Below, piece by piece: positions 34,124 to 41,867 of a stretch of DNA of 64,000 nucleotides. This stretch comes from an uncultured Mycoplasma sp. (GTDB lineage: Bacteria; Bacillota_I; Bacilli_A; RF39; UBA660), in the NCBI GenBank assembly GCA_945947035.1, contig CAMEXD010000007.1, positions 1-64,000 on the forward strand, given 5' to 3'. The notes under the pieces were generated by a model. It had not been told where the DNA came from. It worked only from the letters and a program-made list of their open reading frames with translations, and did no database searches. The position numbers were made by a program, and so were the translations under genes. Numbering within the stretch: position 1 is the first letter of the stretch; each line of letters opens with the position of its first letter.

Positions 34124-34393
34124 TTAACCAAATACATAACAGACTTCAACATTAACTAATAAATGATGATTTGAATTATATGTAAATTTCTTTTGTTTAC
34201 CATTTTTTTCATCATAACATCTAGGCCAACAATTAGAAAATTTAACATAAAATCCAGTATTTTTTGAATACCAAGTACACATATAAGTTTTATGTACTAA
34301 ATGTGTATATTTAGACATAAATATATCTGTATCAACAAATCTTTCTAAACCTCTATAAGCACTAAAATAATATTTGGCACGTCTTAACCTCAC
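34124..34393 (-). CDS. 89-residue inovirus protein, Tyr/Cys-rich
   Basis: The protein is basic and aromatic-rich (RRAKYYFSAYRGLERFVDTD, then MCTWYSKNTGFYVKFSNCWPR), with 4 Cys and no membrane segment. Function is unknown; small basic proteins at this place can be replication or packaging regulators. A decayed copy of this gene lies outside the right dif at about 34886-35140, so it belongs to a family shared by successive elements at this site. Confidence 0.65.
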   Translation of the reverse strand: MRLRRAKYYFSAYRGLERFVDTDIFMSKYTHLVHKTYMCTWYSKNTGFYVKFSNCWPRCYDEKNGKQKKFTYNSNHHLLVNVEVCYVFG

Positions 34394-34418
34394 AATTCCA
34401 CCCCCTAACTGAAATTGA

Positions 34419-34724
34419 TTATACTACAACTTTTATTGCTTTGGGTTTTTTATTTAAATCAACAAGTTCAAAATATATTGTTGCACGACATGGATATATT
34501 TTATTTTTATAAAGTAATTTATCGTCCAAACTATCCTTTGATAAAAAAACACTAGAATATTTTTTACCATAAATTTTATCTTTTTCAGAATCAGCTACAT
34601 CAGTATAATAATGAAATTTATATCCACAAATTAAATTACCGTTATCATCCTTAAAATCTAATGGAACAACAGAGATTAAATCAACAACTTGTTTTATCTC
34701 ATTTAACTTACTATCTTCTTTCAT
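34419..34724 (-). CDS. 101-residue inovirus protein, possible ssDNA-binding protein
   Basis: First gene of the phage operon, behind AGGTTTTTTT. It is predicted as mostly beta strands (FKDDNGNLICGYKFHYYTD, YSSVFLS, CRATIYFELVDL) with no membrane part. Size, fold type and place fit a gpV-like single-strand binding protein that coats phage DNA, but no motif proves it. The bases 34725-34837 before it hold the start of the operon; I see no convincing promoter besides TTGACA inside the dif itself. Confidence 0.6.
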   Translation of the reverse strand: MKEDSKLNEIKQVVDLISVVPLDFKDDNGNLICGYKFHYYTDVADSEKDKIYGKKYSSVFLSKDSLDDKLLYKNKIYPCRATIYFELVDLNKKPKAIKVVV

Positions 34725-34837
34725 ATAAAAAAACCTCCAATAATTAATTATTAGAAGTAAAAGAAATTAGACGTTAAGTAAAAATTAATGCAAATAAAAA
34801 TGACTACCAACAGCCAAACCCCAAATAACGAATTAAG

Positions 34838-34865
34838 TTTCGTTAGAATTGATATTATGTCAACT
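34838..34865 (+). repeat. dif: Right dif-like XerCD site of the inovirus
   Basis: The arms are TTTCGTTAGAA (34838-34848) and TTATGTCAACT (34855-34865), around TTGATA. The shared 18-base block is 34847-34864. TTTCGTTAGAA resembles the XerC side of Bacillus dif (CTTCCTAGAA), so this may be the more native arm. A further inverted repeat TAACGAA-N6-TTCGTTA (34826-34845) overlaps the left arm. Confidence 0.85.
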
Positions 34866-34885
34866 TCATAGTTAAAACAAAGTAT

Positions 34886-35140
34886 TGCATTTATCTACTT
34901 TTATTAATAAATGATGATTAGAATTATAAGTAAATAACTTTTGTTTTTTATCTTTTTTTTGAATAACATCTTAGCCAATTATTAGTAAATTTAGCATAGA
35001 AACCTTTGTTTAGAATATACTATGTAGACATATATGTAATATTTAATAATCCAAAATACTTTGATATAAAAAGATCACTATCAATGTATTTTGAAAAACC
35101 ATTATATTTTGAAAAATAATATTTTGCTAACCTAAGTTTT
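34886..35140 (-). pseudogene. Decayed copy of the 89-residue inovirus gene
   Basis: This stretch aligns by eye to 34140-34393 over its whole length, with many substitutions and small indels: the shared AATAAATGATGATT near the 3' end, AACATCT.GGCCAA versus AACATCTTAGCCAA in the middle, and AAATAATATTT at the 5' end. No intact frame remains. It lies just outside the right dif, in the same orientation as the live gene. It is best explained as the remnant of an earlier related phage insertion at the same site. Confidence 0.75.
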
Positions 35141-35436
35141 ATATTAAATTAGCCCTTTTTTTACTTATATATACCCTAACCTATTTTCTATATAAATTTT
35201 ATCAATGTTTGAATTAAAAAAATATATTTAAATTTTTTTTTATAAAATTTACATAATTTACCATATTTAATCTTTATTTAATATTTGCTTGTTATATTTA
35301 TATTGTTCTTAAGAAAGAACAGAAAGGATGTGAAATATTAGTAAATAAAAAGAATTAATTAACTAACTAACTAACTTAAATCATATAAATAATTAAATAA
35401 TAAAAATAAAAACTTTTAATGTCTTGTCGTATTAAA
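35141..35436. other. Gene-free AT-rich flank right of the prophage
   Basis: No ORF is supported. A palindrome GTTCTT-AAGA-AAGAAC lies at 35305-35320. A TAAC tandem run (ATTAACTAACTAACTAACTT) lies near 35357-35376. No third dif-like site was found on reading. It may be more of the decayed earlier element. Confidence 0.5.
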
Positions 35437-35467
35437 AAAGGAACAATTATTTTGTTCCTTTTTTTAT
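35437..35467 (-). terminator. Terminator of the lipoprotein gene
   Basis: AAAAAGGAACA pairs with TGTTCCTTTTT around an ATTATT loop, with A and T runs on both sides. It overlaps the stop codon of the minus-strand gene. Confidence 0.8.
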
Positions 35468-35877
35468 TTATCTAATCCAGTTATTGTAAATTTAATATTA
35501 TTTTCTACTATTCCTGAATAAAATAATATTTCATAGATAGATTTTTCTTGAATATTATATTGTAATGTTATGTTAATTGTATCACCTTTTTTTATCATAT
35601 TATTGTCATTTTCATATTTATTTGGTACTTGAACTTGATTAATATCATAAAGTTTAAAATAAGTATCAGGTGCAATTGAAATAGTATTATCTCTTTCATT
35701 TTTTATTTTAAATTCAACTTCTAAAATATTATTTGAATATGATGTTTTTATCATAGTTATTTCAATGTCGTCTATTTTTGCAGTTTCATTTAAATAATAT
35801 TCTGTTTTAATTTCATTACTACAACCAGTTATTATAGTTAAAACAAGTAAACATACTAATATCAATAATTTCTTCAT
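35464..35877 (-). CDS. Small lipoprotein with a DUF4352-like domain
   Basis: The protein is 137 residues. The lipoprotein signal MKKLLILVCLLVLTIITGC has its lipobox Cys at residue 19, so it would be anchored outside the cytoplasmic membrane. A beta-rich domain follows (DIEITMIKTSYSNNILEVEF, then a later ISIAPDTYFKLYD), resembling DUF4352/immunoglobulin-like telokin domains. Function unknown. It follows deoB by 22 bases and probably shares its transcript. Confidence 0.75.
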   Translation of the reverse strand: MKKLLILVCLLVLTIITGCSNEIKTEYYLNETAKIDDIEITMIKTSYSNNILEVEFKIKNERDNTISIAPDTYFKLYDINQVQVPNKYENDNNMIKKGDTINITLQYNIQEKSIYEILFYSGIVENNIKFTITGLDK

Positions 35878-35899
35878 CTTATTCCTCTTCTCTACTCTT

Positions 35900-37063
35900 T
35901 TATTTTAATTTATCTAAGAAACTTTTTCCCATATTTGGTTTTCTTACATCAAAATTATCTGCAATAGTTGCTCCAATATCTGCAAAAGATTCAAGCGGAG
36001 TAAGTTTTTTAGGTTCTTTAAATAATCTACTATAAACTATAACTGGGGTATTTTCTTTAGTATGATCTGTTCCTTTAAAGGTTGGATCATTTCCGTGATC
36101 TGCAGTAATAATTAATAAATCATCAGTTCTTAAATTGTTTAATATAACTGGGATAGTTGCATCAAATTCTTCAATTGCACTTGCATAACCAGAAACATTT
36201 CTTCTATGACCATATAAAGTATCAAAATCATTAAGATTAGCAAAACATAGTCCAGTAAAGTTTTTATTCATAATATCAATTATTTTATCAATTCCTTCTT
36301 TATTGTTTGTAGCAACAACTTTTTTAGTTATACCAGATCCATTATAAATATCAAATATTTTTCCTATTGATATAACATTATATCCAGCATCGTTTAAGAA
36401 ATTTAAAACTGATGGTTCAGGTGGATTAATTGCAAAATCATGTCTATTTTCTGTTCTTTTAAAATTAAGTGAATTATTACCTACGAATGGTCTTGCAATA
36501 ATTCTACCAACTAACCATTCATCTTTTAAAGTTATGTTTCTAATTATTTCACAATATTTGTATAAAACATCAAGTGGAATAATTTTTTCATGGGCTGCAA
36601 CTTGTAAAACAGAATCACTTGAAGTATAAACAATTAATGATCCAGTTTGAATTTGTTTTTCTCCTAATTCTTTTATTATTTCTGTACCACTTGCTGCAAC
36701 ATTACCAATTACTTTTCTTCCTGTTTTTACTTCAATTTCATTTATTAATTCCTTAGGAAATCCATCTTTAAATGTTTTAAATGGAACAACTAGTCTTACT
36801 CCCATAATTTCATAATGTCCTGTTAAAGTATCTTTTCCAGGATTAATTGGTTTAGCATAAGTATAATAAGCATCACTTTCTACATCTTTCATTGTAATAG
36901 TTTCCATAAAACCTAATTTTTTTAGATTTGGAATAAATAAGTGAGATGCTTCATCAATATGCTTTAAAGTATTAGCGCCACTATCGCCATAACTTGCAGC
37001 ATCAATTGCTTCCCCTACTCCTAAAGAATCTAAAACTATTAAAAATACTCTTTTAAATTTCAT
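35900..37063 (-). CDS. deoB: Phosphopentomutase
   Basis: DeoB, 387 residues, interconverts (deoxy)ribose 1- and 5-phosphates in nucleoside breakdown. The alkaline-phosphatase-like metal motifs are present: FLIVLDSLGVGEA at the N-terminus, SGANTLKHI, ALPH-like regions, LNDFDTLYGHRRNV, LLIITADHGNDPTFKGTDHTKE and FADIGATI. Manganese is the usual metal. It follows xerD by 11 bases, the same pairing as in Bacillus subtilis (ripX-drm). Confidence 0.96.
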   Translation of the reverse strand: MKFKRVFLIVLDSLGVGEAIDAASYGDSGANTLKHIDEASHLFIPNLKKLGFMETITMKDVESDAYYTYAKPINPGKDTLTGHYEIMGVRLVVPFKTFKDGFPKELINEIEVKTGRKVIGNVAASGTEIIKELGEKQIQTGSLIVYTSSDSVLQVAAHEKIIPLDVLYKYCEIIRNITLKDEWLVGRIIARPFVGNNSLNFKRTENRHDFAINPPEPSVLNFLNDAGYNVISIGKIFDIYNGSGITKKVVATNNKEGIDKIIDIMNKNFTGLCFANLNDFDTLYGHRRNVSGYASAIEEFDATIPVILNNLRTDDLLIITADHGNDPTFKGTDHTKENTPVIVYSRLFKEPKKLTPLESFADIGATIADNFDVRKPNMGKSFLDKLK

Positions 37064-37074
37064 ATAAATCCTCC

Positions 37075-37962
37075 TTAACTTCTTGGATGAAATTCTTTGT
37101 AATCATTTTTTACTTTTTCTTTAGCAACATGAGTATAAATCATGGTTGTTGAAATATCACTATGACCTAAAAGCATTTGGATACTTCTAAGATTTGCACC
37201 ACCATTTAACATATGAGTTGCAAAAGAATGTCTTAACATATGTGGTGTTATTTGTTTAGTGATATTTTTTTCTTTTAAAATACCATTTAGAATTTTATTA
37301 AATCCTTGTCTTGTAAGTTTAGTTCCATGATTATTTAAAAATAAATAATCTGATACCTTATTTTTTAATAATTCATCTCTTTTTTCATAATATAATTTTA
37401 TGTAATTAAGTGAGTAATCATTAATCGGTACAATTCTTTCTTTACTTCCTTTACCAATACATCTTACAACACAATTAATAAAATCAATATCTCTAGTTGT
37501 CAAATTTACTGCTTCTGATATACGAAGACCAGTACTATATAATAATTCTAACATAGCTTTATTTCGGTAGTCAAATACTGTTTTCAATTTTATATCAAGT
37601 AAATCATCAACTTCTTTTTCTGTTAAAATATTTGGTAATCTTTTGGGAAGTTTTGGTCTTGAAATAAACTCACAAGGATTTTCATTTATTTTTTTTGCTA
37701 TTAATAGATATCTATAAAAATTATTAATTGATGTTATATTTCTAGAAACACTTTTAGCATCTTTTTCTTTATTTATAAAAATAATATAGTCATTAATTAT
37801 ATATTGATTAACATCTTTAAATCTAGTTATATGATTTTTTATAAGATAATTCATAAAATGAATTAAATCATATCTATAATTTTTTGCTGTTTCATTACTT
37901 AATTTTCTTTCATATTTAACATAATCAATATAATCATCTATTTCAAGTTCTAATTCTTTCAT
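37075..37962 (-). CDS. xerD: Tyrosine recombinase XerD
   Basis: A 295-residue recombinase. An N-terminal SAM-like core-binding domain (about residues 1-90) is followed by the catalytic domain with the conserved Arg in YSTGLRISEAVNL, Lys in GKGSKERIVP, H-x-x-R in HMLRHSFATHML, His in LLGHSDISTT and the nucleophile Tyr in TMIYTHV. XerD with XerC resolves chromosome dimers at dif. The xerD-deoB order supports XerD rather than XerC. It is the likely integrase used by the neighbouring inovirus. No Shine-Dalgarno is seen; TATAAT lies about 16 bases before ATG 37962, so the mRNA may have almost no leader. GTG 37971 is an alternative. Confidence 0.9.
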   Translation of the reverse strand: MKELELEIDDYIDYVKYERKLSNETAKNYRYDLIHFMNYLIKNHITRFKDVNQYIINDYIIFINKEKDAKSVSRNITSINNFYRYLLIAKKINENPCEFISRPKLPKRLPNILTEKEVDDLLDIKLKTVFDYRNKAMLELLYSTGLRISEAVNLTTRDIDFINCVVRCIGKGSKERIVPINDYSLNYIKLYYEKRDELLKNKVSDYLFLNNHGTKLTRQGFNKILNGILKEKNITKQITPHMLRHSFATHMLNGGANLRSIQMLLGHSDISTTMIYTHVAKEKVKNDYKEFHPRS

Positions 37963-38054
37963 AATTATCACAATTTAATTATACTATTTATTTTATTATT
38001 TTTCTATAATATTTTGACAATATATGATAAAATATACTTACTGGGAGGTATTAT

Positions 38055-39287
38055 ATGGAAAAACCTTTAGCACTTAAAATGGCTCCGAAAAGCATTAAAG
38101 ATGTTGTTGGTCAAACTCATTTAATTGGTCCGAATAAAATACTTACTAATTTAGTAAAAAGTGGTAAGTTATTTTCAATGATATTATATGGAAATCCAGG
38201 TATTGGCAAAACATCAATTGCTAATGCTATAGTAAATGATTTAAAGATTAATTATCGTTTTTTAAATGCTACAATTAATAATAAAAAAGATTTTGAAACT
38301 GTTTTTGAAGAAGCAAAAATGTATGATGGTATGGTTTTAATAGTTGATGAAATTCATAGACTTAATAAAGATAAACAAGATCTTCTTTTACCTTGTGTTG
38401 AAAGTGGATTAATTACTTTAATAGGTCTTACAACATCAAATCCTTATCATGTAATAAATCCTGCCATTAGAAGTAGATGTACTATTTTTAAACTAGAACC
38501 ACTTACTAAAGAAGATATATTAAAAGCATTAAATAAAGCCATAAAAACAGAAGATTTAAAAGGTATTAAAATAGATAAAAAAACACTTGAATATATTGCA
38601 ACTATATCTAAATTTGATTTAAGATTTGCCTATAATTTATTAGAAATTTCTTATTATTTTAATAAAGAACATAATGTTACTATTGATGTTATTAAAAGTA
38701 TTAATCCTAATTCAGTTTTTGAAAGTGATAAAGATGAAGATAATTATTATGATTCTTTATCTGGTCTTCAAAAATCAATAAGAGGAAGCGATGTTAATGC
38801 AAGTTTACATTATTTAGCAAGACTTCTAGAAATGGGTGATTTAGAAAGTATTGTAAGAAGACTATCTGTTATTGCTTATGAAGATATAGGTCTTGCTAAT
38901 CCTAATATTGGTCCAAAACTTGATGCTGCTATTAACGCATCTTTAAGGGTTGGTCTTCCTGAAGCAGCAATACCTCTTTCTTACATAGTTATTGAAATGA
39001 GTTTATCTCCTAAATCTAACACTTCATATTTAGCTATAGATAAAGCATCTAACGATATAAAGCTAAAAAACTTAGGTAATATACCTAAATGTATTAAAAG
39101 TCCTTATATTGGCTATTTATACCCTCATAATTATAAAGGAAGTATAGTAAATCAACAATATTTACCAGATGGTATTAAAGATAGCAAATATTTTATTCCA
39201 AAAGAATCGTCAAAATATGAAATAATGTTAAAAGAAACTTATGAAAAAATAGAAAAATATAAAAAAAATAAAGCCGATAACAATTAA
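38055..39287 (+). CDS. rarA: Replication-associated recombination ATPase RarA
   Basis: RarA/MgsA, 410 residues, an AAA+ ATPase acting at stalled forks. The N-terminus LALKMAPKSIKDVVGQTHLIG, Walker A GNPGIGKTS near residue 46, Walker B MVLIVDEIHRLNKDKQD, sensor SNPYHVINPAIRSRC and the C-terminal block RRLSVIAYEDIGLANP are all typical. It is divergent from xerD and has its own GGGAGG ribosome binding site. Length is normal. Confidence 0.94.
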   Translation: MEKPLALKMAPKSIKDVVGQTHLIGPNKILTNLVKSGKLFSMILYGNPGIGKTSIANAIVNDLKINYRFLNATINNKKDFETVFEEAKMYDGMVLIVDEIHRLNKDKQDLLLPCVESGLITLIGLTTSNPYHVINPAIRSRCTIFKLEPLTKEDILKALNKAIKTEDLKGIKIDKKTLEYIATISKFDLRFAYNLLEISYYFNKEHNVTIDVIKSINPNSVFESDKDEDNYYDSLSGLQKSIRGSDVNASLHYLARLLEMGDLESIVRRLSVIAYEDIGLANPNIGPKLDAAINASLRVGLPEAAIPLSYIVIEMSLSPKSNTSYLAIDKASNDIKLKNLGNIPKCIKSPYIGYLYPHNYKGSIVNQQYLPDGIKDSKYFIPKESSKYEIMLKETYEKIEKYKKNKADNN

Positions 39288-39300
39288 TTATCGGCTTTTA
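39271..39300. terminator. Bidirectional terminator between rarA and the dehydrogenase
   Basis: AAAGCCGATAA pairs with TTATCGGCTTT around CAATTAA, with A and T flanks. It overlaps the end of rarA and serves both converging genes. Confidence 0.85.
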
Positions 39301-39303
39301 ATA

Positions 39304-40329
39304 TTATTTAGTTGGATCAATTAAGATTTTTATAGCATCATCATTGCCACTTGTTAATCTTTCAAATGATTTTTGTACTTCATCAAGTGATACAACATCA
39401 TCAACAAATTTCAAAACATCTATTTTTTTATCTTCAATAAGTTTTAACGTATAAACAAATTCTTCCTTAGTATAAGCTATGCCACCTTTTAGTGTTAATT
39501 CTTTCATAACTCCCATAACAAGTGGTGTTGTAATAGGTTGTGTTGACACACCAAGAAGTACAACGGTTCCACCCGGTTTTACACTCATTATAGCACTACT
39601 TACTGCAGGACCATTTCCACAACATTCAATAACTTTATCAAATCCACCTTGTGTTTCTGTTATTACTTGATTTAAAAATTCAGGATCAAGTGCATTATAA
39701 TATTTATCAGCAACACCAAGAGATACTGCCTTTTCACCACGTTTTAAATTGGTTTCAGATACTGCAACATAACTTGCCCCAAAAAGTTTTGCAAGAAGTG
39801 CACTTCCCATACCAATAATACCTGCACCAATTACTAAAACTTTATCTCCCTTTTCTATATTTGCAAGATTAACACCATGAAGTGATACTGCAGTAGGTTC
39901 AACCATTGCAGCTTCCATACTTGATACACTATCTGGTACTTTAATTACCATATCACTTCTAGCAAAAGTTTTTTCTGAAAATGCTCCTGGATTTGTTAAT
40001 GAAAGACCAATTGCATTATTCCAAGTAGTACTACAATACTGAGGATTACCACTTTTACATGCTTCACAATTTCCACATGGTGAAATAGGTAATGCTGTTA
40101 CTCTATCTCCTACTTTTAAATCAGTTCTATCTCCTGGATTAATTACTTCACCACAAAATTCATGTCCCATAACAAGACCAACTGGAGCACCAGCATCATA
40201 GTTATGAATATCAGAACCACATATTCCTGCATTTAATACTTTAACAACAACATCATTTCCATGACTATTTATATCATCACGTTCAACAACATCAAGTTTT
40301 CTTACATCTTTTATTTCAACACTTTTCAT
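39304..40329 (-). CDS. Zinc-dependent medium-chain polyol/alcohol dehydrogenase
   Basis: The enzyme is 341 residues. The catalytic zinc site is CGSDIHNYD (Cys37) and GHEFCGEV. The structural zinc site has four cysteines in CGNCEACKSGNPQYC. The NAD loop is VIGAGIIGMGSA near residue 167. The family includes sorbitol, threonine and galactitol-phosphate dehydrogenases; the substrate cannot be chosen from sequence. It is monocistronic, with GGAGG before the start and terminators on both sides. Confidence 0.85.
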   Translation of the reverse strand: MKSVEIKDVRKLDVVERDDINSHGNDVVVKVLNAGICGSDIHNYDAGAPVGLVMGHEFCGEVINPGDRTDLKVGDRVTALPISPCGNCEACKSGNPQYCSTTWNNAIGLSLTNPGAFSEKTFARSDMVIKVPDSVSSMEAAMVEPTAVSLHGVNLANIEKGDKVLVIGAGIIGMGSALLAKLFGASYVAVSETNLKRGEKAVSLGVADKYYNALDPEFLNQVITETQGGFDKVIECCGNGPAVSSAIMSVKPGGTVVLLGVSTQPITTPLVMGVMKELTLKGGIAYTKEEFVYTLKLIEDKKIDVLKFVDDVVSLDEVQKSFERLTSGNDDAIKILIDPTK

Positions 40330-40363
40330 ATTTTATTCCTCCTAGTATTAATTATAGCAAAAT

Positions 40364-40398
40364 AAAACAGGTAATTAAAGTATTTTAACACCTGTTTT
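40364..40398 (-). terminator. Terminator of tcdA
   Basis: AAAACAGGT (40364-40372) pairs with ACCTGTTTT (40390-40398). On the minus strand it is followed by TTTTATTTT. Confidence 0.75.
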
Positions 40399-40402
40399 AC
40401 AT

Positions 40403-41083
40403 TTATTTTATCGTTTCATTAATAATATAACTTGTAATTAATAATCCTGCAGTTGGTGGAACAAATGCATTTGAAGCAATTGTTGTAGAACCTGTTTTAA
40501 TAGGATTTTCCATACTACTACAACAGATTATTTTTCCTTTTATATTATTTTCTTTAACGTATTTTCTAAGTATTTTTGCTAATGGATCATAATTAGTTTT
40601 AGAAAGATCAGTAATTTCTAATTTTGTTGGATCTAGTTTATTTCCTGTTCCACAACAAGTAATAGATTTAATATTTTTTTCTTTACAATATTTTATTATT
40701 AATTCTTTTGTCTTAACACTATCACAACAATCAACAATATAATCATATTTTTCTGTAAAAAGTAAATCAATGTTATTTTCACCAATAAAAGATGATACCA
40801 TTTTGACATTACAGTTTCTATTAATTAAAGAAATTCTCTTTTTAAATTCTTCTGTTTTCAAATTACCAATAGAATCATATGTTGCAATTATTTGTCTATT
40901 TATATTTGTTATATCTATTTTATCAAAATCTACTAAAGTAAGATTATTTACTCCACTTCTTGCAAGACTTTCAACAACATATCCACCTACTCCACCAAGA
41001 CCTATAACTAATATATTAAGATTAGATATTTTATCAAAATTATCTTCACCAATTAATAATTTTAATCTATCAAATTCATTCAT
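40403..41083 (-). CDS. tcdA: tRNA threonylcarbamoyladenosine dehydratase (ThiF/MoeB family)
   Basis: An E1-like enzyme of 226 residues. The ATP-binding loop VIGLGGVGGYVVESLARSG is near residue 26, then TLVDFDKIDITNINRQI, and DCCDSVKTK near residue 118. TcdA cyclises t6A at position 37 of ANN-decoding tRNAs in an ATP-dependent step. This matches Bacillus YrvM in size. It is about 20 bases from the toxin gene upstream, but that gene probably has separate control. Confidence 0.9.
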   Translation of the reverse strand: MNEFDRLKLLIGEDNFDKISNLNILVIGLGGVGGYVVESLARSGVNNLTLVDFDKIDITNINRQIIATYDSIGNLKTEEFKKRISLINRNCNVKMVSSFIGENNIDLLFTEKYDYIVDCCDSVKTKELIIKYCKEKNIKSITCCGTGNKLDPTKLEITDLSKTNYDPLAKILRKYVKENNIKGKIICCSSMENPIKTGSTTIASNAFVPPTAGLLITSYIINETIK

Positions 41084-41103
41084 AATAACACCTTCAAGAT
41101 ATA

Positions 41104-41620
41104 TTATACACTAATTTTATTTTTATTGTAATTAATGCACTTTTCTTCGAGTAATTTAAAATTACAACATCTATTTTTAATGTTTAAAGGTAATCTATTT
41201 TCATTATATAAAGTATATAATTTTATTGCTTTAGTTCTAACTTTTATATTGTTATCGTTTAACCAATTTAATTGTTCAATAAGTAATTTTTTATACTTTT
41301 TTTTCATTGTCACGATATTTTTTACTTAAATCAATTAGAATATAATTATCTTCAGTTACAGGAATCATATTATTAAAATTAATTGCTCCTAAATTTCCCT
41401 TATCTAGTTTTAAAAAATCTATACTGTTTTTCATCACTAGATGTTTTTCTTTTGGACTCAAAAGTGGTGCAAAATAACTAATGCTATTTACATTAAATAA
41501 TACGCCAATAAATGGTCTGGTTTCTTTCTTACCATAATTAAATGGTACTTTTTCATCAAATTGTCTTAAAAAATTACAATAATTTGTGTTTAATTTTACT
41601 ATTTTAAATTTTTTATCCAT
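41104..41620 (-). pseudogene. toxN: Frameshifted ToxN/AbiQ-type endoribonuclease toxin (type III TA)
   Basis: The first part (41291-41620) matches the ToxN family: FKIVKLNTNYCNFLRQFDEK, RPFIGVLF, YFAPLLSPKEKH and FNNMIPVTEDN. The second frame (41104-41313) supplies the missing C-terminus: YKKLLIEQLNWLNDNN and CCNFKLLEEK. They join in one frame if a run of eight A (minus strand, 41304-41297) were seven. The toxin is thus broken by one extra base, or rescued by slippage at the A run, or the base is a sequencing error. Intact ToxN is an RNase held inactive by ToxI RNA. The start is ATG 41620, behind GGAG. Confidence 0.85.
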
Positions 41621-41645
41621 GGCATATTCTCCTTTATGAAAAAAT

Positions 41646-41674
41646 ATTATATCAAGCAAACATACATTTGTAAA
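41646..41674 (-). promoter_or_regulatory. Promoter directly upstream of toxN
   Basis: On the minus strand TTTACA (41674-41669) and TATAAT (41651-41646) are 17 bases apart, between the toxI terminator and the toxN start. In studied ToxIN loci the toxin relies on readthrough from toxI, so a separate promoter would be unusual. Confidence 0.6.
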
Positions 41675-41675
41675 C

Positions 41676-41705
41676 AAAAAACTAGAAAAAATTTAATTTT
41701 TCTAG
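41676..41705 (-). terminator. Terminator between toxI repeats and toxN
   Basis: On the minus strand CTAGAAAAA pairs with TTTTTCTAG, followed by six T. A leaky terminator at this point is a hallmark of type III toxin-antitoxin loci, keeping antitoxin RNA in excess over toxin mRNA. Confidence 0.8.
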
Positions 41706-41715
41706 CAACTTTTTT

Positions 41716-41818
41716 AAGTCCCACTTATGGCTGGGTACACCGCTTTATTAAGTTCCATTTATGGCTGGATTCACCGCTTTATTAAGCCCCGATTTATGGT
41801 TGGGATTACCGCTTTTTT
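41716..41818 (-). ncRNA. toxI: ToxI antitoxin RNA: three tandem 34-35 base repeats
   Basis: Three head-to-tail copies lie at 41716-41749, 41750-41783 and 41784-41818. On the minus strand each reads AAAGCGGTG-like, then a small stem: CCCA/TGGG, TCCA/TGGA or CCC/GGG with changes that keep pairing. Repeat number and length match known ToxI and AbiQ antitoxins. The repeats lie upstream of the toxN homologue with a terminator between. In the family, ToxN cuts the array into single pseudoknots that bind and inhibit it. Confidence 0.88.
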
Positions 41819-41867
41819 CAATATATAAATATTGAAGCAAAATGATTAATATCAAACTTGCATTAAT

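Larger units (their letters stand above)
27489..34864 (-). mobile_element. Integrated filamentous phage (inovirus) at dif
   Basis: The unit between the two dif-like sites is 7358 bases long, a normal inovirus genome size. All its genes lie on the minus strand. From right to left these are two small soluble proteins, a 62-residue coat protein, two signal-peptide proteins of 294 and 515 residues, eight small mostly membrane proteins, a Zot/pI-type ATPase, a Rep_trans-type initiator and a last small membrane protein. There is no integrase, as expected when the host XerCD recombinase is used; xerD is 2.2 kb away. No frame is broken, so the element appears intact. The inovirus assignment rests on Zot, Rep, the coat candidate, size and site together. 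Confidence 0.85.

Noticed and set aside
35305-35345. Small ORF after the palindrome GTTCTT-AAGA-AAGAAC
   Set aside because: AAAGGATG is followed by a frame with an early stop codon, so no peptide gene can be supported.
35357-35376. TAAC tandem run as a regulatory repeat
   Set aside because: It is short, imperfect and in a decaying gene-free region; simple sequence in AT-rich DNA is enough to explain it.
41716-41818. Tandem repeats as a CRISPR array
   Set aside because: The repeats abut each other without spacers, each copy varies, and a ToxN homologue follows. A toxI antitoxin explains all of this.
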